From assembly GCF_019602855.1 (NCBI RefSeq), contig NZ_CP080766.1, positions 868,001-932,000 on the forward strand: a stretch of DNA of 64,000 nucleotides. The letters are read 5' to 3'. This document shows positions 28,635 through 36,190 of the stretch, piece by piece. The DNA comes from Cupriavidus pinatubonensis (GTDB lineage Bacteria > Pseudomonadota > Gammaproteobacteria > Burkholderiales > Burkholderiaceae). Under the pieces are notes generated by a model. The model was not told the origin of the DNA, did no database searches, and saw only the letters and a program-made list of their open reading frames with translations. The position numbers and the translations under genes are program-made. Every line of letters starts with the position of its first letter. The first letter of the stretch is position 1.

Positions 28635-29496
28635 CGTCAACCTGATCCAGGTCTTTGTGCGTCGTGCCGGCGGTGGCAATCCGGTGCCATTGGTTGCCGA
28701 CGCCCGCGGCATGAGCGCGGCCCAGATGCAGGCCGTCGCCGCCGCATACGGGCATGAATCCGCGTTCGTCCTGCCGGGCGACGACGCCGGCTGCGACTGG
28801 CGCTTCCGCTTCTTCGTCCCGCTGCACGAAATGGAGATGTGCGGCCACGCAACCGTCGGCACGCTGTGGGCATTGCGCCAGTGGGGCCGCTGGACGACGC
28901 CAACCGCACGCATCGCGACCATCAGTGGTGTGGTGCTGGCCTACTGGGACGCGGCACGGGAATGCGCGTGGATCTCCCAGCCGGAGGTGCGCACCGAAAT
29001 ACTCGATGCGCACGCGAGTACGCGAGTGGCCGAAACGCTCGGTCTGCCTCCGGGGACTCGCACGATCGTCAACGCCGCGACCAGCCGCGTGAAGACACTC
29101 GTTGCGTTGCCGTCCGTAGCAGAGCTCGATGGCCTGCAACCCGACTTCCCGGCAATGGAGGCGTTGTGCGGTGCCATCGGCTCGACCGGACTCTATCCGT
29201 ATGCATTCGGCACGCCGCAGGACGATGGCCGACCCGTGGTTCACGCTCGGCAGTTTCCGAAATCCTCGGGCTATCCCGAGGACGCCGCCACCGGTATTGC
29301 GGCAGCCGCGCTCTGGGGATACCTGGCCGGCGAAGGTGCGCTAGCATGCGATGGCGCGCCCGCCGGGCCCATCGCAATATGGCAGGGCGATGCCATGGGC
29401 AGCCCGTCGGAAATCCTCGTTGCGCCACGCCGCTCAGATGATGGCGAGCCTGACGGCTGCTGGCTCAGCGGCAAGGCAGCATGGAGCCAGGAATGA
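28627..29496 (+). CDS. PhzF-family isomerase/epimerase
   Basis: Predicted 289-aa member of the diaminopimelate-epimerase-like PhzF family. The GTG start lies inside the end of the preceding gene. Signatures are VNLIQVFVRRAGGGNPVPLV, the catalytic Glu44 in YGHESAFVLP, EMEMCGHATVGTLWAL, and ARQFPKSSGYPEDAATGIAAAALWGYL near the C-terminus. Enzymes of this fold isomerise or epimerise small acids or lactone/amino-acid derivatives. Here it is sandwiched between a Bug binding protein and a RidA protein in one overlapping operon, which suggests catabolism of the imported compound rather than phenazine synthesis (no phz genes present). Confidence 0.9.
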   Translation: MSDVNLIQVFVRRAGGGNPVPLVADARGMSAAQMQAVAAAYGHESAFVLPGDDAGCDWRFRFFVPLHEMEMCGHATVGTLWALRQWGRWTTPTARIATISGVVLAYWDAARECAWISQPEVRTEILDAHASTRVAETLGLPPGTRTIVNAATSRVKTLVALPSVAELDGLQPDFPAMEALCGAIGSTGLYPYAFGTPQDDGRPVVHARQFPKSSGYPEDAATGIAAAALWGYLAGEGALACDGAPAGPIAIWQGDAMGSPSEILVAPRRSDDGEPDGCWLSGKAAWSQE

Positions 29497-29978
29497 CGAT
29501 CGACACACCTGAAGCGCGGCTTGTCGCCGCCGGCTTGGATCTGCCCGCGGTGCCCACACCGCGCGGCAACTACGCGCCCTTCTGCGCGATACCGGTCGGC
29601 CCTTGCCGCTGGGTGTCGATCTCTGGGCAGGTCTGTCGCGAGGACGGCGTGGCCATGTCCGGGCTATGCCGGACTAGCGACGACCTGGAGCCCGCGCGCC
29701 GGGCTGCCGAAGTCTCCATCCTCAACGCGCTTGCAGCCCTGCAACTGGCATGCGATGGCGAGCTGTCCCGCGTGACGCAGATCGTCCGTCTGCGTGGATT
29801 CATTCGCGCCTCGGCGGACTTTGGCAGCCACCCGGCGGTACTCGACGCGGCCTCCGCTGTCCTGCGCGTCGCGTTCCCCGATCAGCCGCTCCCGGCACGC
29901 AGCGCGCTGGGTGTGGCCAGCCTGCCTGATTGCGCATGGACGGAAATCGAAATCGATGCCATCGTGACCGCCCCCTGA
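29493..29978 (+). CDS. RidA (YjgF/YER057c/UK114)-family protein
   Basis: Predicted 161-aa protein with the RidA-like fold: GNYAPFCAIPVGPCRWVSISGQVC near the start, AAEVSILNALAALQLACDGELSRVTQIVRLRGFI in the middle and PARSALGVASLPDCAWTEIEIDAI at the end, which includes the conserved A-R-S-A that often provides the active-site Arg. RidA enzymes hydrolyse reactive enamines/imines. The ATG at 29493 overlaps the PhzF stop (ATGA) and has an AGGA site; an ATG 12 bp upstream is less likely. It is the last gene of the Bug-PhzF-RidA operon. Confidence 0.88.
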   Translation: MTIDTPEARLVAAGLDLPAVPTPRGNYAPFCAIPVGPCRWVSISGQVCREDGVAMSGLCRTSDDLEPARRAAEVSILNALAALQLACDGELSRVTQIVRLRGFIRASADFGSHPAVLDAASAVLRVAFPDQPLPARSALGVASLPDCAWTEIEIDAIVTAP

Positions 29979-29996
29979 CGCTACCGGATACCGCGG

Positions 29997-30767
29997 CTAT
30001 GGCGCATCGGGCAACTCACGCAGCAGCCGATGCAGATGTCCGCTGGAGGCAAAGCCGAGATGCACGCTGACGCTGGCCGCTGACCAGCCCGCTGCGATCA
30101 GTGCGCGCGCATGGGTCGCCAGCATGCGTCGCCGGACCGCTACGGGGCTGACACCGAACTCGATCCGGCAGGCTCGCTGCAAATGGCGGACCGATACGCC
30201 GAGTTCCGCGGCCACGGCATCGACCGACGGCAGGCGCAAATCGCGCTCGAGCGCGACGGTGAAGCGGCGTACCATGCGCAGCGCCAGCGACGCGGGTTCC
30301 TCCGGCATCGCAAGCGGCCGGCTCGCCATGATCTGCTCGACGATGGCGCGCACCAGCCACGATGCGCTCGACGCGGAAATCGTCGGCGCAAGCAGTGCCT
30401 CGAGCATCGCGATGGTCGCCGCATCGAGCCTGACCGCGCCGAACGGCCGGCACCCGGCCAGGCGATCCGGCGGCAGATAGAGTTCGCCGTGCTGCTGGCG
30501 TCCGGGCTCGGACGCCGTCAGGTGCGACGTGGACGCTGGCAACAGCACCGCGGTGCCGCGCACGAGCGTGGCGGCATGCCGGCCATCGGACTCGCCGGGC
30601 ATTTCCTCCCACAACGTCCGGAGCCGGCCCATGCGCGGCCACAGCAGCATGCCGCAGTCGTGGATGTGCCATTCACGGCGGAAGCCGGGCTGGCGGCTGT
30701 CGTGCAGCGCAAACCCATGTGTCGCGGTCAGGTGGAGCTTCGGTGACAGATGAGGCACGTCGGCCAT
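29997..30767 (-). CDS. AraC-family transcriptional regulator
   Basis: Predicted 256-aa regulator with N-terminal cupin-like sensor (REWHIHDCGMLLWPRMGRL) and C-terminal double HTH (LPSVDAVAAELGVSVRHLQRACRIEFGVSPVAVRRRMLATHARALIAAGWSAASVSVHLGFASSGHLHRLL). The start at 30767 has a weak GGGA; an ATG at 30803 has nothing. It converges on the Bug-PhzF-RidA operon with an 18-bp gap and is the obvious candidate to control it, though a convergent layout gives no shared promoter. Confidence 0.9.
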   Translation of the reverse strand: MADVPHLSPKLHLTATHGFALHDSRQPGFRREWHIHDCGMLLWPRMGRLRTLWEEMPGESDGRHAATLVRGTAVLLPASTSHLTASEPGRQQHGELYLPPDRLAGCRPFGAVRLDAATIAMLEALLAPTISASSASWLVRAIVEQIMASRPLAMPEEPASLALRMVRRFTVALERDLRLPSVDAVAAELGVSVRHLQRACRIEFGVSPVAVRRRMLATHARALIAAGWSAASVSVHLGFASSGHLHRLLRELPDAP

Positions 30768-30969
30768 CGCAGGCGTCCCGGCAGAGATCGTTCGGAATGG
30801 CATCGATCATACGCCGTGGTGCCGCGGTATCGGCAGGTTGGCCTGACCTCTTCTTCCCGATCGCCGGAGGAGCAGGCACACTATCGCTGCCCGGTAGGGA
30901 AGCCCGGCTGGCATGGCCCCAGGCCTCACGCCGATCCCGGTCAATCCGAATGAACAAGGAAGTCACACC

Positions 30970-31395
30970 ATGATCACCAGCGCACGCAATCACTTCTCCG
31001 GCGAAGTCGCCCTGGCCCGCCACGGCGCGGTCAATGATGAAGTCATCCTGCGTCTGGCCGGCGGCCAGGAGATCGTCGCCACGGTGACCAGCGAAAGCGC
31101 CACGCGGCTCGCGCTCGCCCCCGGCAAGAAAGCGGCCGCGATGGTCAAGGCCACGTCCGTGATCGTCATGGTCGATGTGGATGCCAGCAAGGTGTCGGCA
31201 CGCAACGCGGTCAGCGGCAAAGTTACCGATATCAAGAAAGGCGCGGTCAATACCGACGTGACCATCACCGACGACAAGGGCCTGGCGATTTCCGCGATCA
31301 TCACGAACAGCAGCAGCGACCGGCTGGGGCTCGCCTTGGGCAAGGCAGCCGTGGCCGTCTTCAAGGCTTCGAGCGTGATCGTGGCGGTGGATTAA
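30970..31395 (+). CDS. Di-Mop molybdate-binding protein (molbindin, ModG-like)
   Basis: Predicted 141-aa cytoplasmic protein made only of two tandem Mop (TOBE) domains of about 68 residues: ITSARNHFSGEVALARHGAVNDEVILRLAGG and VSARNAVSGKVTDIKKGAVNTDVTITDDKG, each ending in A-S/T-S-V-I-V. Such proteins bind molybdate or tungstate oxyanions and act as storage or homeostasis proteins. AAGGAAG lies before the ATG. No modABC or molybdenum-cofactor genes are adjacent. Confidence 0.92.
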   Translation: MITSARNHFSGEVALARHGAVNDEVILRLAGGQEIVATVTSESATRLALAPGKKAAAMVKATSVIVMVDVDASKVSARNAVSGKVTDIKKGAVNTDVTITDDKGLAISAIITNSSSDRLGLALGKAAVAVFKASSVIVAVD

Positions 31396-31629
31396 GGCGT
31401 TATCGGAAAGAAGGGCTAGCGATGATGATCGTGATCGTCGCTGTCCGCACGGCGCATTCGCGGTCTCCGTTCGCTGCGGTAGGTAACACGCACGGCGCCA
31501 GCGGAAATCCCGCGATGCGAGATGGTGCTCAAGGTGGAAAGGATTCCGTACGAAAACCAGGATGCGGGCATCCCGGCCGCGATGCCAGGGACGCCCCTTA
31601 TCCCTAAACCTTTTTCAGGAACTGAAAAC

Positions 31630-31821
31630 ATGAGCACATCCATTGTCAGCGCGCTCAATGCCGCCGATCCGGGCTCGGACCCGGTATCGCTGCTGATGCT
31701 GCGCAAGACGCTGGACCTGCAGGCCCAGAGCGTGGCCAGCCTGGTGCAGACGGCCGCTGCCGCGGCACCGGTGGCCAGCAACCCGCCCCATCTTGGCCAG
31801 AACGTTGACGTGAAGGTCTGA
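31630..31821 (+). CDS. YjfB-like putative motility protein
   Basis: Short protein of 63 aa: a helical middle (SLLMLRKTLDLQAQSVASLVQTA) and the C-terminal signature P-P-H-L-G-Q-N-V-D-V-K-V, which is characteristic of the YjfB family linked to motility genes. AGGA precedes the ATG and a strong terminator follows the stop. The flagellar operon of this window is 13 kb away, so a functional link is only suggested by the family. Confidence 0.82.
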   Translation: MSTSIVSALNAADPGSDPVSLLMLRKTLDLQAQSVASLVQTAAAAAPVASNPPHLGQNVDVKV

Positions 31822-31865
31822 GCCCGAACCGCGGCGTTGCAGGCGCGACACCGCCAATATGCAAG

Positions 31866-31896
31866 GAGGCCCCGCATTTGCGGGGCCTTCTTCTTT
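31866..31896 (+). terminator. Rho-independent terminator after the YjfB-like gene
   Basis: Perfect 8-bp stem GGCCCCGC / GCGGGGCC with an ATTT tetraloop, followed by TTCTTCTTT. It lies 45 bp after the stop and just beyond the end of the converging glycosyltransferase gene. Confidence 0.85.
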
Positions 31897-31916
31897 GCTG
31901 CGAGTGCCAGCGCCTG

Positions 31917-32762
31917 TCAGGCGGCTTGCTGCAGGGAGACTTCTTCGATGGCGGCCTCGAGTTCCCTCACCTTCAGCTTGAGCCGGACCAGGAAGTTATA
32001 CGACACCCCGTCATCACACTCGTTGCGGTCGTACTTGTGGAACCACTCGTCCGGCCGGACGTACGCAGCATTGAAGTCCGCCGCGCCCATGTTCTGCTTG
32101 GTCTGCTTGAAGAACGAGTAGCTCTGCACGCTGTAATGGTTGATGCGGAACTTGTCCCAGGACGGTTGCGCATCGGGGTTGTCGCGGATGATCGGGTCCG
32201 TGATCAGGCGCATCTGCTCGTCATACGTCCCGTGCGGCGTCCGGAACAGGTGCGAACTCGCAATCTCGATCTGCTGCCCGCCCCGCACGATGGACTTGAT
32301 ATGGCGGTTGTCCTGGAACGAACGGGCGCTGTGGCGCGTGTAGTTCTCCATGATCAGGCCCGCGGGCTCTTCGATATGGCCGCTGCTGCCATAGCACATC
32401 CAGTACACCGCCAGTGCCGACAGCGGCTTGCCGGCATACGGCGCCAGCGCTTCGGCCATGCTGGATTGTGCCGTCGGAAAGAGGAATTCATCGCCGTCGA
32501 TAAACGCCATCCAGTCGACGTCCTGGCCGTGCGTATTCCAGGCATGGTGGTAGGCCGCGAGCTGCGGCTTGTCATCCGATTCGAGCCCGTAGACCTGGAT
32601 GGGATACCGCTGGGTCAGCTTCAGCAGCGTATCGGACATACCGTCGCGGCACTTGTGGCTGTAAATGTAGAACTGGTTGAAGCCCACCAGCATATGGAAG
32701 GCCAGCCATTCGACAATCCAGGGATTGCGGTCGCGCTGAATGGAGGTGACGGCGATTTTCAT
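31917..32762 (-). CDS. Glycosyltransferase, GT2/GT92-like (DUF23-type)
   Basis: Predicted 281-aa enzyme starting MKIAVTSIQRDRNPWIVEWLAFHMLVGFNQFYIYSHKCRDG, the typical opening of bacterial Glyco_tranf_2_4/GT92-type transferases. The nucleotide-sugar motif is WMAFIDGDEFLFP (D-x-D). Later segments contain INHYSVQSYSFFKQTKQNMG and end in a predicted helical coil. It is cytoplasmic, without signal peptide. It stands alone, so the acceptor (surface glycan or flagellin) is unknown. Confidence 0.87.
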   Translation of the reverse strand: MKIAVTSIQRDRNPWIVEWLAFHMLVGFNQFYIYSHKCRDGMSDTLLKLTQRYPIQVYGLESDDKPQLAAYHHAWNTHGQDVDWMAFIDGDEFLFPTAQSSMAEALAPYAGKPLSALAVYWMCYGSSGHIEEPAGLIMENYTRHSARSFQDNRHIKSIVRGGQQIEIASSHLFRTPHGTYDEQMRLITDPIIRDNPDAQPSWDKFRINHYSVQSYSFFKQTKQNMGAADFNAAYVRPDEWFHKYDRNECDDGVSYNFLVRLKLKVRELEAAIEEVSLQQAA

Positions 32763-33140
32763 TGCATTCCCGCTTTCGCGCGCGCGTTGGCGGGCCGGTT
32801 CATGGTTGGAGAGGGCCGGCGGCAAACAAGGGCCCGATGGTGTGCGGCCCTATCTTATGTGCCACGCACCCGCGCCAATTCGGACGTCACAGGGTCAAAA
32901 CGGCCTCAATTCGCTGGCACACGAACCCGCACCGCCTGACAAGGAGGACGGTACAGCACCTACTCGGCCCCAGGTCGGCTCCCGGCTGTTTTCACCGTCC
33001 TCGCTGCGGCTGGAGCGACTGATTTCCGCACCTGTTTCAAAGTCGAATCAACCTGCATTCCCCTGTCTGAATGATGGGAACAGAGTGCCTCGTGGCATAC
33101 GCTTGCCTGAAACAACGACGCCACAAAAACCGGGGGAAAC
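32763..33140. other. Intergenic region between divergent genes
   Basis: 378 bp with upstream regions for the glycosyltransferase (minus) and the T1SS-domain gene (plus). No terminator, repeat or RNA was recognised, and the open frames present lack ribosome sites. Confidence 0.4.
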
Positions 33141-33788
33141 ATGAATCAGAGCGACTGCGAGCCGTGCGAGCCTGCGGAGGCAACCTTATGCAAGGCGCCG
33201 GAGTCAGGCATGGCTGGAACGCCGGTGCGAAATCCGGCGAAATATCCGTCGGGCGCGGATGATCCGTTTCTGGGCTGCTTGTTGATCATTAACCGGACAT
33301 GGCAGTGCCCGGTTTCGCCAGCCGCCCTGGTGAAGGCACTGTCACGCGAAGGGCACCGCCTCACATTGGAGTTCCTTGGCTCGGCAGCGGCAAATGCCGG
33401 CTGGTCAACCGAGCTGGTTGAAATGGGGCTCGACGACATCGCGGACAGCGTACTGCCCGCGATCCTGCTGCTGCGAAAGGGAAGGCCTTGCGTATTGCTG
33501 GAGCGTCGTGGGTATGGGCGCTTCCTGGTTGCACTGCCGGGCTGGGGCGGTGGGGTGCAAGAAGTCGAACGGGAAGCGTTGCTGGCCGAGTACAGTCGGT
33601 ACGCCGTCCTGGCGGAGCCTGTGACGCAAGCGCACGCCCAGGCATACACGGCGCCGGCGCCGATCCGGTCGACAAGTGTACCGATGCGCCGTTCAAGCCC
33701 CTGGGACCGACTGGTTGCCATGGCGCACAAGGTGCTTTGGTTGCAGGGCAGGCACCGTGTAGAAGAGGCTGCCGGCGCTGGCGGCTAG
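33141..33788 (+). CDS. Orphan N-terminal C39-like domain of a type I secretion ATPase
   Basis: Predicted 215-aa protein behind a GGGGGAA ribosome site. Residues about 42-155 match the inactive C39-peptidase-like domain found at the N-terminus of type I secretion ATPases of the LapB/RtxB type (LLIINRTWQCPVSPAALVKALSREGHRLTLEFLGSAAANAGW, then VLPAILLLRKGRPCVLLERR and LLAEYSRYAVLAEP). There is no catalytic Cys. The transmembrane and ABC parts that normally follow are missing; the frame ends after about 60 more residues with a basic tail. It may be a decayed gene or a free-standing substrate-binding domain. Confidence 0.7.
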   Translation: MNQSDCEPCEPAEATLCKAPESGMAGTPVRNPAKYPSGADDPFLGCLLIINRTWQCPVSPAALVKALSREGHRLTLEFLGSAAANAGWSTELVEMGLDDIADSVLPAILLLRKGRPCVLLERRGYGRFLVALPGWGGGVQEVEREALLAEYSRYAVLAEPVTQAHAQAYTAPAPIRSTSVPMRRSSPWDRLVAMAHKVLWLQGRHRVEEAAGAGG

Positions 33789-33890
33789 CCGTGCCGTCAC
33801 ACCGCAGACTTGTCCGCGCACGATCGGGGGCTGATGTCGTATCTTTCCCGTGATCCCATTCCCTCCGTCAGCCCGGCCACAAATATGATT

Positions 33891-33918
33891 TTGGAATTAT
33901 TTAGTCTTAAATTATGAT
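33891..33918 (+). promoter_or_regulatory. Candidate sigma70 promoter for the AraC regulator gene
   Basis: TTGGAA (33891-33896) and TATGAT (33913-33918) are separated by 16 bp within an AT-rich patch that stands out from its GC-rich surroundings. Confidence 0.5.
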
Positions 33919-33993
33919 TGTCCTAAGCCCGGAATGCGGCGATCATCCTCGCAGGCTCCAACGATACAGACAGCCCTCGAACATTCCGACGCA

Positions 33994-35040
33994 ATGCCGC
34001 CCCGTCAAAGCATCGAACAAGACGCGTTTCCGGATCTGCTCGCCCACTATCCCTTGTTTCGCTCCAAGGATGTCGAGGAAACGCAGGGCAAGGTTGCGGC
34101 GGTGTTTTGCCCGCACGTGCTTCGCGTCGTTGGTGCGACGCAGCATCTGCGCGTCCAGCACAACCTGGTAAAGCTGCATGACACCGCTATCAATTTCCTG
34201 TCGTACGGTGCGGACGTAGACATCGACCCGGGCCGGCTGGGCAACTTTTACCTGGCGCAGATTCCTGTCGCAGGCCATGCAGACATCCAGTGTGGCGCGC
34301 AAAGCCTGGTGTCTGACGTCAGGACAGCCAGTTTGCTCAGCCCGGACACCCCCACGCGAATGCACTGGCACCAGGACTGCGCGCAAGTGTTGCTCTGGAT
34401 AGAGAAGGCGGCAATGGAGCACCGCTTCGCCTTGTTGACAGGGCGCGACCCCGTGGGCTCGCTCGCCTTCGATCCGTCGCTGCCCCAGCACGCAGGTCTT
34501 GCCAGCCCCTGGACGCAGGCTGTGCTCGACCTCGCACGGAATATCGATCAGCACGGCACGCACTGGCTCGCGTTTCCCGCAGCGGTGGCTTCGATGGAAG
34601 ACTATCTCTTGCGGACACTGCTGCTGCTTCAGCCGCACACCTACACCTATCTCCTCGCGCGCAGCGCCGAACCGGCCAGGCCGCGTCATATGCAGCGGGT
34701 CATCGACTACGTCCACGCGAATGCGGAAACGCCCCTGACGGTGGCAGATCTGGCGCAGATCGCGTGCGTCAGTGTCCGGGCACTGGAGGAAGGCTTCCGA
34801 CGTCATCTCAATACCACGCCGGTTGGATATCTGCGCGACGTCAGGCTGGACGGGGTGCGACAAGCACTGATCGCCGCAGCGGGAGCCGAGCACGCCTCCA
34901 TCACGGATATCGCATATCGGTTTGGCTTTACGCATCTGGGCCGCTTTGCGGCCTATTACAAGCAGCGCTTCGGCGTTTCTCCCTCGGCGACTTTGCGTGG
35001 CGAGGCGACGGAACGCCCTTCCGGCGATACGCGGCGTTGA
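33994..35040 (+). CDS. AraC-family regulator of the adjacent monooxygenase cluster
   Basis: Predicted 348-aa regulator with an AraC_binding_2-type sensor domain (HYPLFRSKDVEETQGKVAAVFCPHVLRVVG, INFLSYGADVDIDPGRLGNFYLAQIPVAG), as in regulators of aromatic-compound pathways, and a C-terminal AraC double HTH (TPLTVADLAQIACVSVRALEEGFRRHLNTTPVGYLRDVRL, ITDIAYRFGFTHLGRFAAYYKQRFGVSPS). An ATG at 33934 is also possible, but it lies too close to the presumed promoter for a leader. Direct repeats in front of the next gene are a plausible binding site. It probably activates the downstream SDR-monooxygenase operon in response to its substrate (inference). Confidence 0.9.
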   Translation: MPPRQSIEQDAFPDLLAHYPLFRSKDVEETQGKVAAVFCPHVLRVVGATQHLRVQHNLVKLHDTAINFLSYGADVDIDPGRLGNFYLAQIPVAGHADIQCGAQSLVSDVRTASLLSPDTPTRMHWHQDCAQVLLWIEKAAMEHRFALLTGRDPVGSLAFDPSLPQHAGLASPWTQAVLDLARNIDQHGTHWLAFPAAVASMEDYLLRTLLLLQPHTYTYLLARSAEPARPRHMQRVIDYVHANAETPLTVADLAQIACVSVRALEEGFRRHLNTTPVGYLRDVRLDGVRQALIAAAGAEHASITDIAYRFGFTHLGRFAAYYKQRFGVSPSATLRGEATERPSGDTRR

Positions 35041-35217
35041 GAGGCATCGGTCTGCGTCGTTGATACGACAATAGGGCAGCGCACGCCGCACACTAGCACC
35101 GGCGGGCGAGCTGTCTGCCAGGTGGCCCTCTTCTTTCTGCCTGTCTGCCTGCATCCCGCCCACCTCCCCGCCCACACCTTTCCGCCCGACATCCCTGCTG
35201 TCGGCAAAGGCGCGCAA

Positions 35218-35247
35218 TCCGGATATCAGGCCAGCGGATTCCGGATA
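35218..35247 (+). promoter_or_regulatory. Direct repeats, candidate AraC operator
   Basis: TCCGGATA occurs at 35218-35225 and 35240-35247, start to start 22 bp, about two helical turns. The match extends to TCCGGATA-x-CA in both copies. The pair lies 75-105 bp before the SDR start codon and directly after the AraC gene. Confidence 0.5.
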
Positions 35248-35321
35248 GCAACCTCGTCATCGCTAAACCAAACTACCTTCCACATGGCGACGTACAAGCC
35301 AGAAAACAAGCGGAGACAGAC

Positions 35322-36110
35322 ATGCAAGGCATGGAAGGCAAGACGGCCATCGTGACCGGCGGTGCAACGATGATTGGCGAGGCGGTGGTTTCGGCCCTGA
35401 TTTCGGCAGGCGCGAACGTTGTTGTCGTTGACATCGACCAGGCAGGTGGCAATCAGATTGCGCAGCGTCATCCGTCGCGTTGCCGATTTGCCGCGGTGGA
35501 CGTCACCAGCGATGCGGACATCGCGACCTGTATCACCCGGACCGTCGAGGCATTTCACGGCATCGACCTGCTTATCAACTGTGCCTGCACGTATGTGGAC
35601 AATGGCGCCGATTCCACCCGGGAGCAGTGGCTGGATTCCTACAACGTCAATGTCGTCGGCGCGGCAATGATGCTCAAGGCCTGCGTGCCGGAGATGAAGA
35701 AGCGCGGCGGCGGAGCGGTCGTGAACTTTGCCTCGATCTCGGCCGGCGTGGCGCAGTCTGGGCGTTGGCTGTATCCGATCAGCAAGGCCGCGATGCAGCA
35801 GTTCACCCGCAGCGCGGCGCTTGACTTGGCCCCGGACAATATTCGCGTGAACTCGGTTTCGCCGGGATGGACGTGGTCCTCGGTCATCAGCGCTCTCAGC
35901 GGCGGCGACAAGGCAAAGGCCGACAGTGTCGCCGCCGACTTCCATCCGCTCGGACGCCTCGGCAAGCCCGAAGAAGTTGCGCAGGTTGTCCTGTTCCTGC
36001 TGTCCGACGCAGCCGCGTTCGTCACCGGTACCGACTACGCGTGTGATGGCGGCTATGGCGCGTTGGGACCGGAAGGCCGGCATGCCGCCATCCAACGCCT
36101 CATGGCGTAG
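35322..36110 (+). CDS. Short-chain dehydrogenase/reductase of the monooxygenase cluster
   Basis: Classical SDR of 262 aa: cofactor loop TGGATMIGEAV near residue 12, an acidic VVDID end to the second strand (NAD preference), catalytic Ser in FASISAG and Y-P-I-S-K, and a C-terminal VTGTDYACDGGYGALG. The usual N-N-A-G is altered to N-C-A-C. GGAG precedes the ATG. As first gene of the operon it probably oxidises the dihydrodiol- or alcohol-like product made by the StyA-like monooxygenase that follows; a similar pairing is known in indole-oxidising clusters (inference). Confidence 0.9.
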   Translation: MQGMEGKTAIVTGGATMIGEAVVSALISAGANVVVVDIDQAGGNQIAQRHPSRCRFAAVDVTSDADIATCITRTVEAFHGIDLLINCACTYVDNGADSTREQWLDSYNVNVVGAAMMLKACVPEMKKRGGGAVVNFASISAGVAQSGRWLYPISKAAMQQFTRSAALDLAPDNIRVNSVSPGWTWSSVISALSGGDKAKADSVAADFHPLGRLGKPEEVAQVVLFLLSDAAAFVTGTDYACDGGYGALGPEGRHAAIQRLMA

Positions 36111-36190
36111 CAGCGCCAGATGAATCGCCGCGCGGGCGTCCGGATCGTGCCCAAGCGTCAGACAAAGACAAGCCCCCACTGGAGACACAC

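Noticed and set aside
26949..28922. 657-codon open frame on the minus strand across the cytochrome, Bug and PhzF genes
   Set aside because: It lies in other frames across three well-supported genes; no domain is visible.
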